Shown here piece by piece: positions 6,977 to 15,158 of a stretch of 64,000 nucleotides of DNA. Both the position numbers and the translations under genes were made by a program. Under the pieces are notes generated by a model. The model was not told where the DNA came from and made no database searches. It worked only from the letters and a program-made list of their open reading frames with translations. The DNA comes from DAOMNO01 sp035443885 (GTDB taxonomy: Bacteria > Planctomycetota > Phycisphaerae > Phycisphaerales > SM1A02). Location of the stretch: assembly GCA_035443885.1 (NCBI GenBank), contig DAOMNO010000004.1, positions 62,001-126,000 on the forward strand. Direction: 5' to 3'. Position 1 is the stretch's first letter. Every line of letters begins with the position of its first letter.

Positions 6977-7519
6977 ATGAGCAAACCAGTCAAAGAAATG
7001 ATCGTCTCCGAGTATCAGAAGCGCTTCGGCGATATCGACGGCGCACTGGTGCTGGAGATTCGCAGCCTTCCCGCCAACGACAACAACGCGCTGCGGCTGG
7101 GGTTGTTGAAGAAGAACATTCGCGTAACGGTTGTGAAGAACACCCTGGCGCGAAAGGCGTTCGCAGGAACGCACCTCGAAGCTGTCAGCCCCGCGCTGGA
7201 AGGCCCGAGCGCGCTGGCGTATGGCACCGACTCGGTCGTGAATGTCGCCCGCGAGCTGGTCGATTGGGCAAAGAAGGTCAAAGACCTCGTCCTGAAAGGC
7301 GCGGTGCTTGATGGCCAGTATTTTGAGGGTGAAGCAGGCGTCAAGCGGCTCAGCGACTTCCCGACCAAGGAAGAAGCGCAGGCTCGCGTTGTGTCGCTCA
7401 TCCTTGCGCCGGCTGGCAACGTCGTGCGTGCTGCGACCAGCCCCGGCTCGAACATTCTTGGCATCGTGAAGGAGATTCAGGAGCGGCTCGAAAAAGGCGA
7501 GACGATTGCCCGGAACTAA
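6977..7519 (+). CDS. rplJ: Large ribosomal subunit protein L10
   Basis: The 180-residue product shows SKPVKEMIVSEYQKRF at the start, VVKNTLARKAFAGT in the RNA-binding domain and a charged C-terminal helix (IVKEIQERLEKGE) that holds L7/L12 dimers. It anchors the L12 stalk on L11-bound 23S rRNA. The ATG at 6977 has only a weak ribosome binding site (ACCACC before it). The gap of 103 bases to rplA is filled by an inverted repeat. Confidence 0.97.
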   Translation: MSKPVKEMIVSEYQKRFGDIDGALVLEIRSLPANDNNALRLGLLKKNIRVTVVKNTLARKAFAGTHLEAVSPALEGPSALAYGTDSVVNVARELVDWAKKVKDLVLKGAVLDGQYFEGEAGVKRLSDFPTKEEAQARVVSLILAPAGNVVRAATSPGSNILGIVKEIQERLEKGETIARN

Positions 7520-7576
7520 CGGCCAGCGATGAGCGGTCCGGTGGTCATGTGCGAGTCAAAGGCTTGCTTGCACCTG

Positions 7577-7616
7577 ACACTGGTAACCGACAGCTCATAA
7601 CTGGCAACTGATGACA
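7577..7616. repeat. Second cluster of degenerate CTGACACTG/CAACTG units
   Basis: CTGACACTGGTAACCGACAG and CTGGCAACTGATGACA repeat the theme of the element between rplA and rplJ, in a less ordered form. They lie in the 190-base gap between rplJ and rplL. Confidence 0.4.
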
Positions 7617-7654
7617 AACTACACCCACAGACTTCGACTGGCCCCTGGGTTAAA

Positions 7655-7670
7655 AGCCGCGTGTGCGGCT
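7655..7670 (+). promoter_or_regulatory. Small hairpin upstream of rplL
   Basis: AGCCGC and GCGGCT are perfectly complementary around a GTGT loop, without a T run. This could be a processing or partial attenuation site between rplJ and rplL. Confidence 0.3.
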
Positions 7671-7709
7671 CCTCTCGAAGCGTGAAATTCTCGATTTGGA
7701 GTGATGACA

Positions 7710-8120
7710 ATGTCCGAAGCAGGAACCAAGACTTTCGACGCGAAGATCAGCAAGCTGGGCGATGAGATCGCTTCGCTCACCCTCAAGGAGGCGGTTGATC
7801 TCGCTGACTACATGAAGGAAACATACGGCATCGAGCCTGCAGCAGGCGGTGCGGTGATGATGGCAGGCCCGGCGGGCGGCGGCGGTGAAGCGGCTGCTGC
7901 GGAAGAGCAGACCGAGTTCGACGTCATCCTCAAGGATGCTGGCGCGAACAAGATTCAGGTCATCAAGGCTGTTCGCGAAGCCACCGGCCTCGGTCTCAAG
8001 GAGGCCAAGGACGTGGTGGACGGCGCGCCGAAGCCCGTCAAGGAGAAGGTCTCCAAGGACGAGGCTGCTTCGCTCAAGGCCAAGCTGGAAGAGTCCGGCG
8101 CGAAGGTCGAGATCAAGTAA
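7710..8120 (+). CDS. rplL: Large ribosomal subunit protein L7/L12
   Basis: I chose the ATG at 7710 because GGAG at 7698-7701 stands 8 bases before it; GTG at 7701 and ATG at 7704 are in frame but too close to that site. The product is 136 residues. It has the N-terminal dimer helix (LTLKEAVDLADYMKETYG), an Ala/Gly hinge (AAAEEQ) and the C-terminal factor-binding domain with TEFDVILKDAGANKIQVIK, GLGLKEAKDVVDGAPKPVK and KAKLEESGAKVEIK. It recruits translation GTPases. It is the last gene of the operon. Confidence 0.98.
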   Translation: MSEAGTKTFDAKISKLGDEIASLTLKEAVDLADYMKETYGIEPAAGGAVMMAGPAGGGGEAAAAEEQTEFDVILKDAGANKIQVIKAVREATGLGLKEAKDVVDGAPKPVKEKVSKDEAASLKAKLEESGAKVEIK

Positions 8121-8145
8121 TTCGAAGCCAACATCTCACAAACAC

Positions 8146-8185
8146 AACAGGCCGGTCGCAGGTGCGATCGGCCTGTTTCTTTTTG
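8146..8185 (+). terminator. Strong terminator after rplL
   Basis: A 15-base stem (AACAGGCCGGTCGCA with TGCGATCGGCCTGTT, one G-T pair) has a very short loop and is followed by TCTTTTTGAG. It closes the ribosomal protein operon 26 bases after rplL. Confidence 0.85.
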
Positions 8186-8202
8186 AGTTTCGAGAGTTCT
8201 AT

Positions 8203-8487
8203 TCAGAACCCGCCGAGAAGGCTGCCCGCAAGAGCGATCGCCAAGATGAAGCCGAGAACGAGCAGCCATGCTGATCCGATCACGCCAAGGATGAATCCCG
8301 CGAAGGCAAGCCCACGAGGCTCACGGAACATGGCAACGAAGCTGATGACCATGCCAACAGGTGAAAGCAGGCCCGCGCTGAGAACAAGTCCAATGAGCGA
8401 AATGATGAGGCCTGCGGTGCCCAGACTGTTGGTTGGGGTGGGCTGAAACGCAAATCGAGGGTCGGCGTAAGCGTCTAGCATGGGCAT
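8203..8487 (-). CDS. Small membrane protein, DUF4190-like
   Basis: The 94-residue product has two long hydrophobic segments (residues ~24-52 and ~62-90) with a basic loop, FREPRGLAFAG, between them. The order of a Gly-rich first segment, a short charged loop and a second segment is the DUF4190 layout; the function of that family is unknown. AGGAGAT sits directly before the ATG at 8487. The gene converges on rplL and shares the terminator region with it. It lies downstream of rtcB on the same strand, with 19 bases between. Confidence 0.65.
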   Translation of the reverse strand: MPMLDAYADPRFAFQPTPTNSLGTAGLIISLIGLVLSAGLLSPVGMVISFVAMFREPRGLAFAGFILGVIGSAWLLVLGFILAIALAGSLLGGF

Positions 8488-8506
8488 ATCTCCTCACGTC
8501 ATGGGG

Positions 8507-9916
8507 TCAATCTTCCGCCCGCTCGCCAGACGGGGCCATCTTGACGATTCTTGGGTCAAACCTCGCCACAATTTCAACCAGATCGTCCTGTTGAGCCATG
8601 ACCTCGTGAATGTCCTTGTACACGCCGGGCACTTCGTCGATGCCCGCGCTCAGGAGCGTTACTTCCCGCTCGGCGAGGAGTGTTTTGACTTCAGACCACG
8701 TAAATCTGCTCTTGGCAGCGGTACGTGACATCACGCGGCCCGCACCGTGACTCGCGGAGTGAAGGGCTGCGGCGTTTCCTTTGCCACGAACAACAAAGCC
8801 GGGAGACGCCATGGAGCCGGGAATGATGCCCAACACGCCCTTGCCTGCGGGCGTCGCGCCTTTGCGGTGCACGATGACTTCTCGCTTCTCGCCGTCAATG
8901 TCATGAAGCTCTCTCCACGCGAAGTTGTGATGATTTTCCACGTCAAGCAGAACGTCCGCTTTGAGGTGACGTGCGATCTGGCGGTGGATGACATCGTGAT
9001 TCGCTGCTGCGTACCGCCCCATCAGGTTCATGGCTGCCAAGTACTCCTGCCCGGGCTGCGTGTCGAGATCGAGCCATGCCAGATGCTGAAGGTGCTTCGG
9101 CAGTTCGGGATGAAGATCCATCGCCAGGCGCGAATAGTGCGAAGCCACGCTCGCACCGGCGCCGCGCGAGCCGGAATGTGAAAGCAGTGCAAGGTATGTT
9201 CCGGCAGCAAGGCCGAGATCATCTCGATCCAACGTCAGCGTACCGAACTCAACGAAGTGATTGCCTGAACCGCTGGTACCGAGTTGGCTCCATGCTTTGT
9301 CTTTAATGCGATGCGTTGTCGTGGTGATGGACCAGTCTTCGTCCATCACGGGGTGTTCATGCGGCTTGCGGAACTGCGCCCCGATGCCGAAGCGAGTTTC
9401 TCGCTCAATTGCGCCGATGAGTCGCTCCTGCTCGGCACGGAGCATGTTGACGGGAAGATCAAGAACAGTGAGCTTCATGCGGCAGGCAATATCCACACCC
9501 ACTGCATAGGGGATGACCGCATTGTCCACAGCGAGCACACCGCCGATGGGCAACCCGTAGCCCACATGCGCATCGGGCATAAGCGCGCCCGCAACAGCGA
9601 CAGGCAGCTCGCACGCATTGAGCATCTGCTTGATCGAATCCGGCTCAAGATCGCGGCCCCATCGCTGCCAGGGCGCAGGTTCTGATCGCGACGTGAAAGA
9701 CTGTGCGGCAGAGTCTGTGTTTATCATCGTCTTCGCAAGTACGCCGAAGATTGGATCATTGAGATGTGCTGTAGGATTGCGTACAACCGCTTCGATTCGG
9801 CTGCGTATCTCGCTGCGATTCATCTTTGCGGCACCTGCTTGTGCGGTGGCGTTCTGAGCTGCTTTCATTGCTCCGCCGCGCGGCACGCCGAGGTTTGCAA
9901 GCTCGCGCGGCTTCAT
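8507..9916 (-). CDS. rtcB: RNA-splicing ligase RtcB
   Basis: The frame stays open to 9982, but I place the start at the ATG at 9916. There ATGA overlaps the stop of the upstream glycosyltransferase, giving 469 residues. RtcB joins 2',3'-cyclic phosphate (or 3'-phosphate) RNA ends to 5'-OH ends with GTP and Mn2+. Family motifs are clear: MPDAHVGYGLPIGGVLA and VGVDIACRM (metal Cys), GTSGSGNHFVEF, LLSHSGSRG, VENHHNFAW, HRKGATPAGKG and ASHGAGRVMSR with the guanylylated His. The family is used in tRNA splicing or RNA repair; bacterial targets are often unknown. No rtcA or rtcR is seen nearby. Confidence 0.95.
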   Translation of the reverse strand: MKPRELANLGVPRGGAMKAAQNATAQAGAAKMNRSEIRSRIEAVVRNPTAHLNDPIFGVLAKTMINTDSAAQSFTSRSEPAPWQRWGRDLEPDSIKQMLNACELPVAVAGALMPDAHVGYGLPIGGVLAVDNAVIPYAVGVDIACRMKLTVLDLPVNMLRAEQERLIGAIERETRFGIGAQFRKPHEHPVMDEDWSITTTTHRIKDKAWSQLGTSGSGNHFVEFGTLTLDRDDLGLAAGTYLALLSHSGSRGAGASVASHYSRLAMDLHPELPKHLQHLAWLDLDTQPGQEYLAAMNLMGRYAAANHDVIHRQIARHLKADVLLDVENHHNFAWRELHDIDGEKREVIVHRKGATPAGKGVLGIIPGSMASPGFVVRGKGNAAALHSASHGAGRVMSRTAAKSRFTWSEVKTLLAEREVTLLSAGIDEVPGVYKDIHEVMAQQDDLVEIVARFDPRIVKMAPSGERAED

Positions 9917-10644
9917 TTGCGGTGCGCAGCGGTGCGTTGCTTGGGATAACGTCTGAGCAGGTTGTACTTGACGATGCACCACAGCGCATGGAAACCGTCC
10001 GCCATGCCGATCTTCTTGCCTTCTTCGTACGTTCTACCGGAGTAAGAGATGCCGACTTCGTAGATTCGCCATTTTCCCCGCGCGATCTTGGCGGTGATTT
10101 CCGGCTCGAACCCGAAGCGATCTTCCTCGATCTCAATGCCAGCCAGAGCCTCGCGTTTGAATACCTTGTAGCAGGTCTCCATGTCGGTGAGGTTGATATT
10201 GGTGCACATGTTGGAGAACTCAGTCAGCAGGCGATTGCCAACATAATGCCAATAGTACAGCACACGGTGCGGCTGCCCGCCGAGGAACCGCGACCCGTAC
10301 ACCACATCGGCACGACCATCAAGAATCGGCTGGATCAATCGCGGATATTCTTCGGGGTCGTATTCGAGGTCGGCGTCCTGCACCAGAACGATATCGCCCG
10401 TTGCACTTGCGAAACCTGTTCGCAGGGCCGCGCCCTTGCCCCGGTTCTCTGGATGCCGAAGTACCGTGATCTGCACTTGGCGGGCGATATCCGCCAGGCG
10501 GTCGGCGGTACTGTCCGTCGAGCAGTCATCGACCACGATAATTTCTTTTTGAATGCCATGCAGTTTGACGGAACTGACACGGTCGATCAGCTCTGCCACG
10601 GTAGCGGCTTCGTTGAAAACAGGGATGACAATCGAGAGTTTCAC
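9913..10644 (-). CDS. GT2 family glycosyltransferase (dolichyl-phosphate mannose synthase-like)
   Basis: The first confident residues are VKLSIVIPVFNEAATV, so I place the start at the GTG at 10644 (243 residues); an upstream ATG at 10698 would add 18 unlikely residues. The GT-A fold shows IIVVDDCSTDSTAD, NRGKGAALRTGF and the metal-binding DAD in LVQDADLEYDPEE. The later YGSRFLGG and MADGFHALW match DPM1-like transferases. These move a sugar from a nucleotide donor to a polyprenyl phosphate at the inner face of the membrane. The product lacks C-terminal membrane segments. The stop overlaps the rtcB start (ATGA). TACACT stands 9 bases before the GTG, with no Shine-Dalgarno sequence. Confidence 0.85.
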   Translation of the reverse strand: MKLSIVIPVFNEAATVAELIDRVSSVKLHGIQKEIIVVDDCSTDSTADRLADIARQVQITVLRHPENRGKGAALRTGFASATGDIVLVQDADLEYDPEEYPRLIQPILDGRADVVYGSRFLGGQPHRVLYYWHYVGNRLLTEFSNMCTNINLTDMETCYKVFKREALAGIEIEEDRFGFEPEITAKIARGKWRIYEVGISYSGRTYEEGKKIGMADGFHALWCIVKYNLLRRYPKQRTAAHRK

Positions 10645-10653
10645 GCGATGGAC

Positions 10654-10659
10654 AGTGTA
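10654..10659 (-). promoter_or_regulatory. Candidate -10 box of the glycosyltransferase-rtcB operon
   Basis: TACACT on the complement lies 9 bases before the GTG start codon. The matching -35 position is weak. This is one of several such boxes placed just before start codons in the window. Confidence 0.4.
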
Positions 10660-10751
10660 GCGGTTGATCGGGACGGCTATGCATGAGGCTGTCGCCATCA
10701 GTTGTCTGCCCGACGGGGGTATTCGAGGCGGGTTTCACAGAATGGCATGCC

Positions 10752-10780
10752 TTGATTGAAGCATCAGAACGCCGTACACT
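10752..10780 (+). promoter_or_regulatory. Promoter of the tRNA-Tyr/tRNA-Pro unit
   Basis: TTGATT and TACACT are separated by exactly 17 bases, and the box ends 32 bases before the 5' end of tRNA-Tyr. Confidence 0.65.
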
Positions 10781-10812
10781 GCCCGACTCGACGCAGTTGG
10801 CGGGTGTCGTCT

Positions 10813-10895
10813 GGGCGAATACCCAAGTGGCCAAAGGGGACGGACTGTAAATCCGTTGGCGGAAGCCTTCGCAGGTTCGAATCCTGCTTCGCCCA
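10813..10895 (+). tRNA. tRNA-Tyr (anticodon GTA)
   Basis: The acceptor stem pairs GGGCGAA with TTCGCCC. The anticodon stem-loop CGGACTGTAAATCCG carries GTA. The extra arm is long, as in bacterial tRNA-Tyr, and the T loop is GGTTCGAATCC. The length is 83 bases, without an encoded CCA end. Confidence 0.97.
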
Positions 10896-10945
10896 CTGAT
10901 AGAACCGCGGCATGGTAGAGTGCCGCCTGATTGAAGATCGAGCTA

Positions 10946-11019
10946 CGGGGTGTAGCTCAGCTTGGTAGAGCGCTTCGTTCGGGACGAAGAGGCCGCAGGT
11001 TCGAATCCTGTCACCCCGA
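10946..11019 (+). tRNA. tRNA-Pro (anticodon CGG)
   Basis: The acceptor stem pairs CGGGGTG with CACCCCG. The D arm is TAGCTCAGCTTGGTAGAG. The anticodon loop TTCGGGA inside a CTTCG/CGAAG stem gives CGG. The T loop is GGTTCGAATCC. It is 74 bases, 50 bases after tRNA-Tyr, and CCA is not encoded. Confidence 0.97.
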
Positions 11020-11028
11020 CTTTGCCGA

Positions 11029-11057
11029 AGCCGCAGTGTGCGGCTTTTGCTGTTTTT
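11029..11057 (+). terminator. Terminator of the tRNA unit
   Basis: AGCCGCA and TGCGGCT pair around a 3-base loop and are followed by TTTGCTGTTTTT. Confidence 0.75.
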
Positions 11058-11140
11058 GATGCCCACCATAGCGAACAAGGTCAAACAGCTCAGCGGATGC
11101 TTCAATTGCATTACGATCGCGGGTGAACGCTCGGCCGAGT

Positions 11141-11146
11141 TATAAT
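11141..11146 (+). promoter_or_regulatory. TATAAT -10 box upstream of the DUF1579 gene
   Basis: The hexamer is a perfect consensus, 69 bases before the start codon. No good -35 is found at 16-18 bases, so the promoter may depend on another contact. Confidence 0.45.
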
Positions 11147-11215
11147 GTCAGCTTGCAGCGCACGCCCAGGGAGGGTGTGGTTTGCATGGGGTGAAATCCG
11201 TTCAGGAGTTATGCC

Positions 11216-11902
11216 ATGAATCGTCGCGTCAGCATTGTCGTTGGCCTTATGGCCGTGTCTGCATCAGTTGCTTTTGCGCAGAATCTTCAGGATCGTAAGC
11301 CCGCGTCGCCACCAGACAAGCCGGGTCTTCAAGACGCACTCCAGCCGCCGCCCGGCATGAGCGAAGCGGACATGATGGCGTGCATTGAGGCTGCAACGCC
11401 CGGCGCGATGCATCAGCACTTGGCGAAGTCGATCGGTGTCTGGCATGGCAAGTCGACCATGTGGATGGCGCCGGACACCGAACCGATGCACAGCGAGTGC
11501 ATTTCAACGGTAACGGCCATCATGGACGGCCGCTTCTTCAAGGTGGAAATCGAAGGCGACATGCCTGGCATGGGGGCGTTCTCAGGCATGGGTATCTACG
11601 GCTTCGACAATGTCTCGCAGAAGTTCCAGTCCACGTGGCTCGACAACATGTCCACCGGCATGATGATCGGCACCGGTGAACTTTCTTCAGACAGCAAGAC
11701 ACTGTCGTGGAACTTCACCTACAACTGCCCGATCACGAAGAAGCCCCATGTGATGCGGGAGATTGAGCGCATGACCGGCGCCGACACGAAGACGCTTGAG
11801 ATGCACATGACCGATCCCATCAGCGGCAAGGAATACAAGATGATGGAGATCGTATTCACGCGGAAGCCCGCAGTGACGCCTTCACGCGGCAGCGCACGGT
11901 GA
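11216..11902 (+). CDS. Secreted DUF1579 domain protein
   Basis: CAGGAG stands 8 bases before the ATG. The 228-residue product opens with a clear signal peptide (MNRRVSIVVGLMAVSASVAFA, cleavage before QN) followed by a Pro-rich linker. Residues ~60-215 follow DUF1579: HLAKSIGVWHGKSTMW, then MDGRFFKVEIEG, GMGIYGFDNVSQKF and STWLDNMSTGMM. DUF1579 proteins are predicted beta-barrel, lipocalin-like and of unknown function. The gene stands alone between the tRNA terminator and its own terminator, and is convergent with the symporter. Confidence 0.85.
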   Translation: MNRRVSIVVGLMAVSASVAFAQNLQDRKPASPPDKPGLQDALQPPPGMSEADMMACIEAATPGAMHQHLAKSIGVWHGKSTMWMAPDTEPMHSECISTVTAIMDGRFFKVEIEGDMPGMGAFSGMGIYGFDNVSQKFQSTWLDNMSTGMMIGTGELSSDSKTLSWNFTYNCPITKKPHVMREIERMTGADTKTLEMHMTDPISGKEYKMMEIVFTRKPAVTPSRGSAR

Positions 11903-11940
11903 TCATTCTCACAGCGTTCACGTCTAACGCAATCACGAAG

Positions 11941-11966
11941 AGCCGCCGAAGAGGCGGCTTTTTTTA
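11941..11966. terminator. Terminator between the DUF1579 and symporter genes
   Basis: AGCCGCC and GGCGGCT pair around GAAGA, followed by seven T on the plus strand. It lies between two convergent genes, but the T run serves the plus strand. Confidence 0.8.
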
Positions 11967-11994
11967 TGGCGATTGCTTCGACTCATGCATGATG

Positions 11995-13338
11995 CTAACC
12001 GGCGGCTTTTTCCAGGTCTTCTTCGGTATCCGGCGCGAGTTTCGTAATCAGTTTCGCGCCGACGGCATCGCCCCATACGTTCACGACGGTCCTGCACATA
12101 TCAAGAATGCGATCCACGCCGATGATGATGCCGATCGCTGCGACAGGCAATGCTTCCACGCCCTGACCTGCAAGCGATCGGTTGACTGCGACAATCACCA
12201 ACACCATCGTTACGAGTCCTGCGGATGGAATTCCGGCAGCGCCGACGGCTGCGAGGGTCGCCGTGATGACCACAATGACCAGCTCGGCGAATGAGAGGTC
12301 GATGCCGAAGAGTTGGAAGAGAAAGACGACCGCGACAGCTTCATAGAGTGCGGTGCCGTCCATGTTCACGGTAGCGCCGAGTGGCAGCACAAAATTCGCG
12401 GCCTTCTTCGAGCAGCCACCTTCCATCTCGGCGGTCTGGATTGTTACGGGCAGCGTTGCGGAACTTGAATCAGTGCCAAACGCTGTCATCAGCGCTTTGC
12501 GCATCTGCCACATGAAGCGATACGGATTGTTTCGCGTGAGCAGGTAAAGGATCGCAGGCAGAACGATCCCGCCGTGGATCGCAAGGCCGACAATGACCAG
12601 AATCATGTACTTGCTGAGCGGGCCGACGAGGGCAGAAAGCCCAATCGTGCCCACCGTCCATGCGACGAGAAAGAACACGCCGATCGGCGTGAGCCAGATG
12701 ATCCACATCACGAGGACCATCAATCCCTGAAAAAGTGAATCGAAGAATCGAATGGCTGGTTCTGCACGCTGACCAGTCGCAGCGAGGGCAAGGCCGAGGA
12801 ACAGTGCGAAGATGATGACGCCGAGTGGTCGCGTTGCGCCCATCTCCGCCACGATGTTGGTCGGCACCACCTGCTCCAGAATGTTCATCCATGCCCCGCC
12901 AAGCCCCATGTCTTCGGCTCGTTCAATCGGGGCCTGCAGATCGGTGCGTTCAGCATACGTGCGTTCACCCTCTGCTCGCAGCACGGCAACCTGATCTTCC
13001 GGCAGGCCGACACCCGGTTTGAACGTGGAAACGAGTGTTGCGCCGAGTACGACGGCCAGCAGCATCGTCACCATGTAGTAGAAGACCGTTGAGCCGCCGA
13101 CGACGCCGAGTTTCGCAGGATCGCCCAGACTTGTTACACCCACAATGACACTGACGAAGATGAGCGGAATGATCATCAGTGTCAGTGGGCGGATAAGCAC
13201 AAGATCACCGACGTTTTTGAGCCAGAGCAGGCTTTCCGGCTCGGCTTGTCCGTAGGCTGCAAAGAGAGCCTGCCCGACTGCCACGCCGGCCACCAATCCG
13301 AGCAGAATGAGCGTTGTGAGCAGGTTCCCGTGCTTCAT
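11995..13338 (-). CDS. Dicarboxylate/amino acid:cation symporter (DAACS family)
   Basis: I place the start at the ATG at 13338 (MKHGNLLTTLILLG); the open frame extends 55 more residues upstream, but they look like non-coding sequence. The 447-residue product is rich in membrane helices. It carries the two hairpin-loop motifs of the glutamate transporter fold: DSSSATLPVT (serine-rich loop) and NMDGTALYEA. The family takes up glutamate, aspartate or C4-dicarboxylates with Na+ or H+. A longer than usual loop (residues ~110-150) with EGERTYAERTD is seen between early helices. The gene is divergent from the enoyl-CoA hydratase gene. The substrate is not decided by the sequence. Confidence 0.9.
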   Translation of the reverse strand: MKHGNLLTTLILLGLVAGVAVGQALFAAYGQAEPESLLWLKNVGDLVLIRPLTLMIIPLIFVSVIVGVTSLGDPAKLGVVGGSTVFYYMVTMLLAVVLGATLVSTFKPGVGLPEDQVAVLRAEGERTYAERTDLQAPIERAEDMGLGGAWMNILEQVVPTNIVAEMGATRPLGVIIFALFLGLALAATGQRAEPAIRFFDSLFQGLMVLVMWIIWLTPIGVFFLVAWTVGTIGLSALVGPLSKYMILVIVGLAIHGGIVLPAILYLLTRNNPYRFMWQMRKALMTAFGTDSSSATLPVTIQTAEMEGGCSKKAANFVLPLGATVNMDGTALYEAVAVVFLFQLFGIDLSFAELVIVVITATLAAVGAAGIPSAGLVTMVLVIVAVNRSLAGQGVEALPVAAIGIIIGVDRILDMCRTVVNVWGDAVGAKLITKLAPDTEEDLEKAAG

Positions 13339-13481
13339 GGGTGTTAGCCTACCTTGAGCGGGCGGAATGTGCATCATGTACGACTGTGCCGCTCCACTTG
13401 ATGCGCGTTGCGATGTCGTGGATGATTCATCGTTCAGGCGGCTGCAGGGGCCGTCTCGCAGTGACTTCGCAGGCACACACG

Positions 13482-14288
13482 ATGACTCAATCAACCGCTT
13501 CAACGGCTCCGCCCATGCAGGATCAACTCATACTCGCCGAAACGGATGGCAACGTCGGCATCATTCGGCTCAACCGCCCCAAGGTGCTCAACGCCCTCAA
13601 CCCCGCATTGATGAAACAGCTTGCAGACCAGATGGAAGCGTTTGACGCGGATGCGAGCATCCACGTGATTCTGCTTACGGGCAATGAGCGGGCATGGGCA
13701 GCGGGCGCGGACATCGGCGACATGGCGGAACAATCCGCCATCAGCATGTACGAACGCGATCAGTTCGCCACGTGGGATCGCATCAAACGCGTGAAGAAGC
13801 CCATCATCGCAGCGGTCAGCGGCTTCGCGCTCGGCGGCGGGTGCGAGCTGATGATGCAATGCGATATCGTGATCGCCAGCGAAACCGCACAGATTGGCCA
13901 GCCGGAAATCAACATCGGCGTGATGCCCGGCGCAGGCGGCACGCAGCGATTGACGCGCGCGGTCGGTAAAGCCGTCGCGATGGATGTGATCCTGAGCGGC
14001 CGATTCCTCTCCGCAAAGGAAGCGATGGCTGCCGGGCTTGTGAGCCGTGTTGTGCCGAAGGAAAACTTCTTTGAAGCTGCGTTGAAACTCGCGCATGAAG
14101 TGGCAAAAAAGTCGCCGCTCGCGTTGAAGATCGCCAAGGATGCCGTGCTGCAGGCGTTCGAAGGAAGCCTGACTGAAGGATTGATGTACGAGCGCAAGCT
14201 GTTCTACATACTGTTCGCAAGCGAGGATCAGAAGGAAGGCATGCGTGCGTTTGTGGAGAAACGAAAGCCGCAGTTCAAGGGACGGTAA
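13482..14288 (+). CDS. paaF: Enoyl-CoA hydratase/isomerase family protein (PaaF-like)
   Basis: The start at 13482 gives 268 residues, the normal crotonase length; the frame is open to 13341 but that part is not conserved. The oxyanion hole appears in AAGADIGDM and the two catalytic glutamates in GGGCELMMQC and QPEINIGVMPGAGG. The C-terminus KRKPQFKG is typical. Enzymes of this type add water to 2,3-dehydroadipyl-CoA (PaaF) or to ordinary enoyl-CoA. The next two genes look like paaG and paaH, which favours PaaF; general beta-oxidation remains possible. No clear ribosome binding site; the ATG at 13515 is an alternative. Confidence 0.8.
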   Translation: MTQSTASTAPPMQDQLILAETDGNVGIIRLNRPKVLNALNPALMKQLADQMEAFDADASIHVILLTGNERAWAAGADIGDMAEQSAISMYERDQFATWDRIKRVKKPIIAAVSGFALGGGCELMMQCDIVIASETAQIGQPEINIGVMPGAGGTQRLTRAVGKAVAMDVILSGRFLSAKEAMAAGLVSRVVPKENFFEAALKLAHEVAKKSPLALKIAKDAVLQAFEGSLTEGLMYERKLFYILFASEDQKEGMRAFVEKRKPQFKGR

Positions 14289-14306
14289 GCACAACAGGAG
14301 TATGGC

Positions 14307-15119
14307 ATGAGCAACGCTGTGAGCACTGAAGCGCAAACGATTACTACTGAGATCAAGGATCACATCTGCACCATCACGCTCAATCGCCCCGATGTGCTCA
14401 ATGCGTTCAACGATCAACTGACGACTGAACTCGCAGATGCACTCAAGAATGCCGAGCGCGACGCGAACGTCCGAGCCATCGTCATCACAGGTTCGGGCCG
14501 CGCGTTTTCTTCAGGCCAAGACCTCGGCGACCTGAAGAAGAAGTATGTGCCCGGCTATGTGCCACACCTGGGTGACGATCTGCGCCGACGCTATAACCCC
14601 ATCATCCAGCGTATCCGTGAGATGGAGAAGCCGGTGATTGCAGCAGTCAACGGCGTGGCAGCCGGCGCGGGCTGCTCACTCGCTCTTGCGTGCGATATGC
14701 GAGTCGCATCCGAGCACGCTTCGTTCATCGAAGTCTTCATCAACGTCGGGCTGATTCCCGATTCCGGCTCAACGTTCACGCTGCCGCGCCTTGTCGGTGC
14801 GGGGAAGGCGTTCGAACTGTGCACACTTGGGTCGAAGGTCGATGCGCAGGAGGCCTTGCGGCTCGGTATTGTGAATCAGGTCATTTCAGCGGAAGAGCTG
14901 ATGGATGCGGCGAACAAGGTGGCAGGGAGGCTGGCCAATCTTCCCGGCCGGGCCATCGCGCTCACGAAGCGGTTGCTTAATCAATCGATGGAAAACGATC
15001 TGGCGGCGCAGCTTGAAGCCGAGGCGTACGCACAGGAGACCGCAGGTAAAACCGCCGATCACTTTGAAGGCGTCAGTGCATTCCTTGAGAAACGAAAGCC
15101 GAATTTCAAAGGGCAGTGA
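14307..15119 (+). CDS. paaG: Enoyl-CoA hydratase/isomerase family protein (PaaG-like ring isomerase)
   Basis: AGGAG stands 6 bases before the ATG; the gene follows the paaF-like gene by 18 bases. The 270-residue crotonase-fold product has SSGQDLGDL and AGAGCSLALACDM, with no Glu at the first hydratase position. VGLIPDSGSTFTLPRL then places an Asp where hydratases have Glu. That pattern is the one of PaaG, which turns the ring epoxide of phenylacetyl-CoA into the seven-membered oxepin-CoA, and of related isomerases. The partner PaaZ, which opens the ring, is not in the window. Confidence 0.85.
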   Translation: MSNAVSTEAQTITTEIKDHICTITLNRPDVLNAFNDQLTTELADALKNAERDANVRAIVITGSGRAFSSGQDLGDLKKKYVPGYVPHLGDDLRRRYNPIIQRIREMEKPVIAAVNGVAAGAGCSLALACDMRVASEHASFIEVFINVGLIPDSGSTFTLPRLVGAGKAFELCTLGSKVDAQEALRLGIVNQVISAEELMDAANKVAGRLANLPGRAIALTKRLLNQSMENDLAAQLEAEAYAQETAGKTADHFEGVSAFLEKRKPNFKGQ

Positions 15120-15144
15120 TTCATATTTCATCGGCAAAGCGCAC

Positions 15145-15150
15145 TACACT
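15145..15150 (+). promoter_or_regulatory. Candidate -10 box of the paaH-like gene (leaderless start)
   Basis: TACACT ends 8 bases before the ATG at 15159 and no Shine-Dalgarno sequence is present. It would give the gene its own leaderless transcript beside read-through from paaG. Confidence 0.45.
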
Positions 15151-15158
15151 TATTCGAT

